Assembly: GCF_006715975.1 (NCBI RefSeq)
Contig: NZ_VFOF01000001.1
Coordinates: 692,001 to 756,000 of the forward strand
Source of the DNA: Zymomonas mobilis
GTDB taxonomy: Bacteria > Pseudomonadota > Alphaproteobacteria > Sphingomonadales > Sphingomonadaceae
Direction: 5' to 3'
DNA length: 64,000 nucleotides
Both the position numbers and the translations under genes were made by a program. Shown in pieces: positions 62,861 through 64,000 of this stretch. Position 1 is the first letter of the stretch; each line of letters begins with the position of its first letter. Under the pieces are notes generated by a model. That model saw only the letters and a program-made list of their open reading frames with translations. It did not search any database and was not told the DNA's origin.

Positions 62861-64000
62861 TTGTTTCTTCAGAATTTTTCAAACATTTCATTATCCCCGT
62901 TGAAAACAAAGACAGCTGTTCTCCCTCTCATTTTTTCTTCGTTTTTGATGTCTCAAGGTCACGCTTTTAATGCCCAGCCATCGTCTGATAGCGAAAGCAT
63001 CGTGACTGCCAAAATCGAAGCCGCAAAAGCAAACACGCCTCGTCTTCGTATGCTTGTGTCAGCTTTTCCTAAAGGGGGCGATCTTCATCACCATCTAGCA
63101 GGTGCGATTGATGCTGAAACGATGCTTCAATGGGCAGGAGATGAAAATTTATGCGTCGATCCTGTGAAATTATCTGTGGTTTCGCCTCCTTGTGAGACAG
63201 CTGCAAATAAAAAGCCAGCAAAAAATCTGGAGCGCCAAGACCCTGCCTTAAGAGAAAGCTTAATAGATGCTTTTTCGATGCGGAATTATCACTTTAATGC
63301 CGTATCTGGAGACCATTCGGGTCACGATCATTTCTTTGCCAGTTTTTACCATTTCGCGGCAGCTTTAGATAAAAATTTTGGTCGGATGCTGGCTTATAGT
63401 CGTAGGGATGCTGCGGCTAATAACTTGTTTTATATTGAAACGATGGAAAATCCGAAAATTGTATCGGCTTTTGCCAGAGGTATTTTGCAAGACGCAAAAG
63501 GGCAGACATCACCGGATACACTTTGGAAGGTCGTAAAAGATCGGCTTCCGGCGGCAGTTGCAGCGGCGAAGGTAGAAACATCAGAAGCCGAAGCTCAGGC
63601 ACGGCAGATATTACAATGTGATATCGGGCATCCTGATCCAGCTTGCGCGGTTACCATGCGCTATATGATTTTCGCGATGCGTTCCGCACCGCCTGAAATC
63701 GTTTTTGCTCAGTTGGCATTGGGATTTGCCTTGGCACATAATGATCCGCGTTGGGTTGGCGTGAATATTGTCGCACCAGAAGACGGGGCGGTTTCTATGC
63801 AGGATTATGACCTGCATATGCAGTTTTTTCGCTTTTTACGGCGGTTATATCCTGATGTAAAAATCACACTCCATGCCGGAGAGTTGGCACCACCGCTGGT
63901 GCCTGCCGCCGGTTTAAGAGACCATATTCATAAAGCGGTTTTTGATGCCGGTGCTGATCGGATTGGGCATGGTATTGATATCGGTTGGGAGAACAATTCG
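62861..64000 (+). CDS. Secreted adenosine-deaminase-like enzyme (partial)
   Basis: At least 380 codons, open to the window end. The start is uncertain: a TTG at 62861 has an AAGGA ribosome site nine bases upstream and gives a signal peptide containing KTKTAVLPLIFSSFLMSQGHA; a TTG at 62900 would give a shorter one; the first ATG (62948) would remove it. Motifs of the adenosine deaminase superfamily: GGDLHHHLAGAID (metal H-x-H), ITLHAGEL, and RIGHGIDI. A Cys/His-rich insertion follows the first motif (residues about 85-150). Exported position suggests purine nucleoside salvage outside the cytoplasm. Confidence 0.8.
   Translation, partial: MFLQNFSNISLSPLKTKTAVLPLIFSSFLMSQGHAFNAQPSSDSESIVTAKIEAAKANTPRLRMLVSAFPKGGDLHHHLAGAIDAETMLQWAGDENLCVDPVKLSVVSPPCETAANKKPAKNLERQDPALRESLIDAFSMRNYHFNAVSGDHSGHDHFFASFYHFAAALDKNFGRMLAYSRRDAAANNLFYIETMENPKIVSAFARGILQDAKGQTSPDTLWKVVKDRLPAAVAAAKVETSEAEAQARQILQCDIGHPDPACAVTMRYMIFAMRSAPPEIVFAQLALGFALAHNDPRWVGVNIVAPEDGAVSMQDYDLHMQFFRFLRRLYPDVKITLHAGELAPPLVPAAGLRDHIHKAVFDAGADRIGHGIDIGWENNS

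Noticed and set aside
1-64000. CRISPR arrays, tRNA or rRNA genes, complete insertion sequences, prophage
   Set aside because: I looked for regular repeats, clover-leaf-like sequences, transposase and phage motifs and found none; only XerD is a recombinase and it is the chromosomal type.

Overview
The window looks like a chromosomal segment of a low-GC sphingomonad alphaproteobacterium. Zymomonas mobilis is the best guess, inferred from protein character, gene order (lapA-pyrF-trpF-trpB-trpA-accD-folC; xerD-accA; cckA) and AT-rich intergenic DNA; no database was consulted. I see no rRNA, tRNA, CRISPR array, complete insertion sequence or prophage. Almost all space is coding.

Layout. 1-7.6 kb: an AmpG-like MFS permease, then a tightly packed minus-strand housekeeping operon (LapA-domain protein, pyrF, trpF, trpB, trpA, accD, folC). 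7.6-16.5 kb: radA-cvpA, an IscU-like scaffold, a DUF423 protein, aroK-aroB (minus), a tiny membrane ORF, an exported 587-residue protein of unknown function, xerD and accA. 16.6-19.0 kb: the hybrid histidine kinase cckA. 19.2-58.1 kb: one continuous flagellar island of about 39 kb. 58.2-64 kb: a PerM/AI-2E family membrane protein, a 1126-residue GH18-NodB-GT2 fusion protein and a secreted adenosine-deaminase-like enzyme cut by the window end.

The flagellar island holds motAB; flgBCDEFGHIJKL (minus strand); a second, divergent MotA/MotB-like pair; flgA; flgM-flgN; flhA-flhG-fliA; two paralogous GT-A-fold glycosyltransferase-like genes; fliC; a sigma54 activator of the FlbD/FleR type; fliE-fliR with flhB in one operon; and fliD-fliS. 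No flhF gene lies at its usual place between flhA and flhG, and no flaF or flbT is visible.

The intergenic DNA suggests a two-tier regulatory circuit. Strong sigma54 (-24/-12) motifs lie before flgB, flhA-flhG-fliA and the activator gene. A second set of sites, TAAA/TTAA/TAAC-N15-GCCGTTAT-like, fits sigma28 (FliA) and lies before flgM, fliD, fliC and flgK. The picture is: RpoN plus the island's own activator drive basal body, hook and fliA genes, and FliA (held by FlgM until hook completion) drives filament genes. A cluster of CGGCAAA/TTTGCCG half-sites upstream of the flgB promoter is a candidate enhancer for the activator. The most unusual points are this promoter code, the tandem glycosyltransferase-like pair beside flagellin, the second stator-like pair with a degenerate peptidoglycan-binding motif, the activator without a recognisable receiver domain, FlhG without FlhF, a FlgH with no lipobox cysteine, and a 99-bp inverted-repeat element between fliC and the activator gene.
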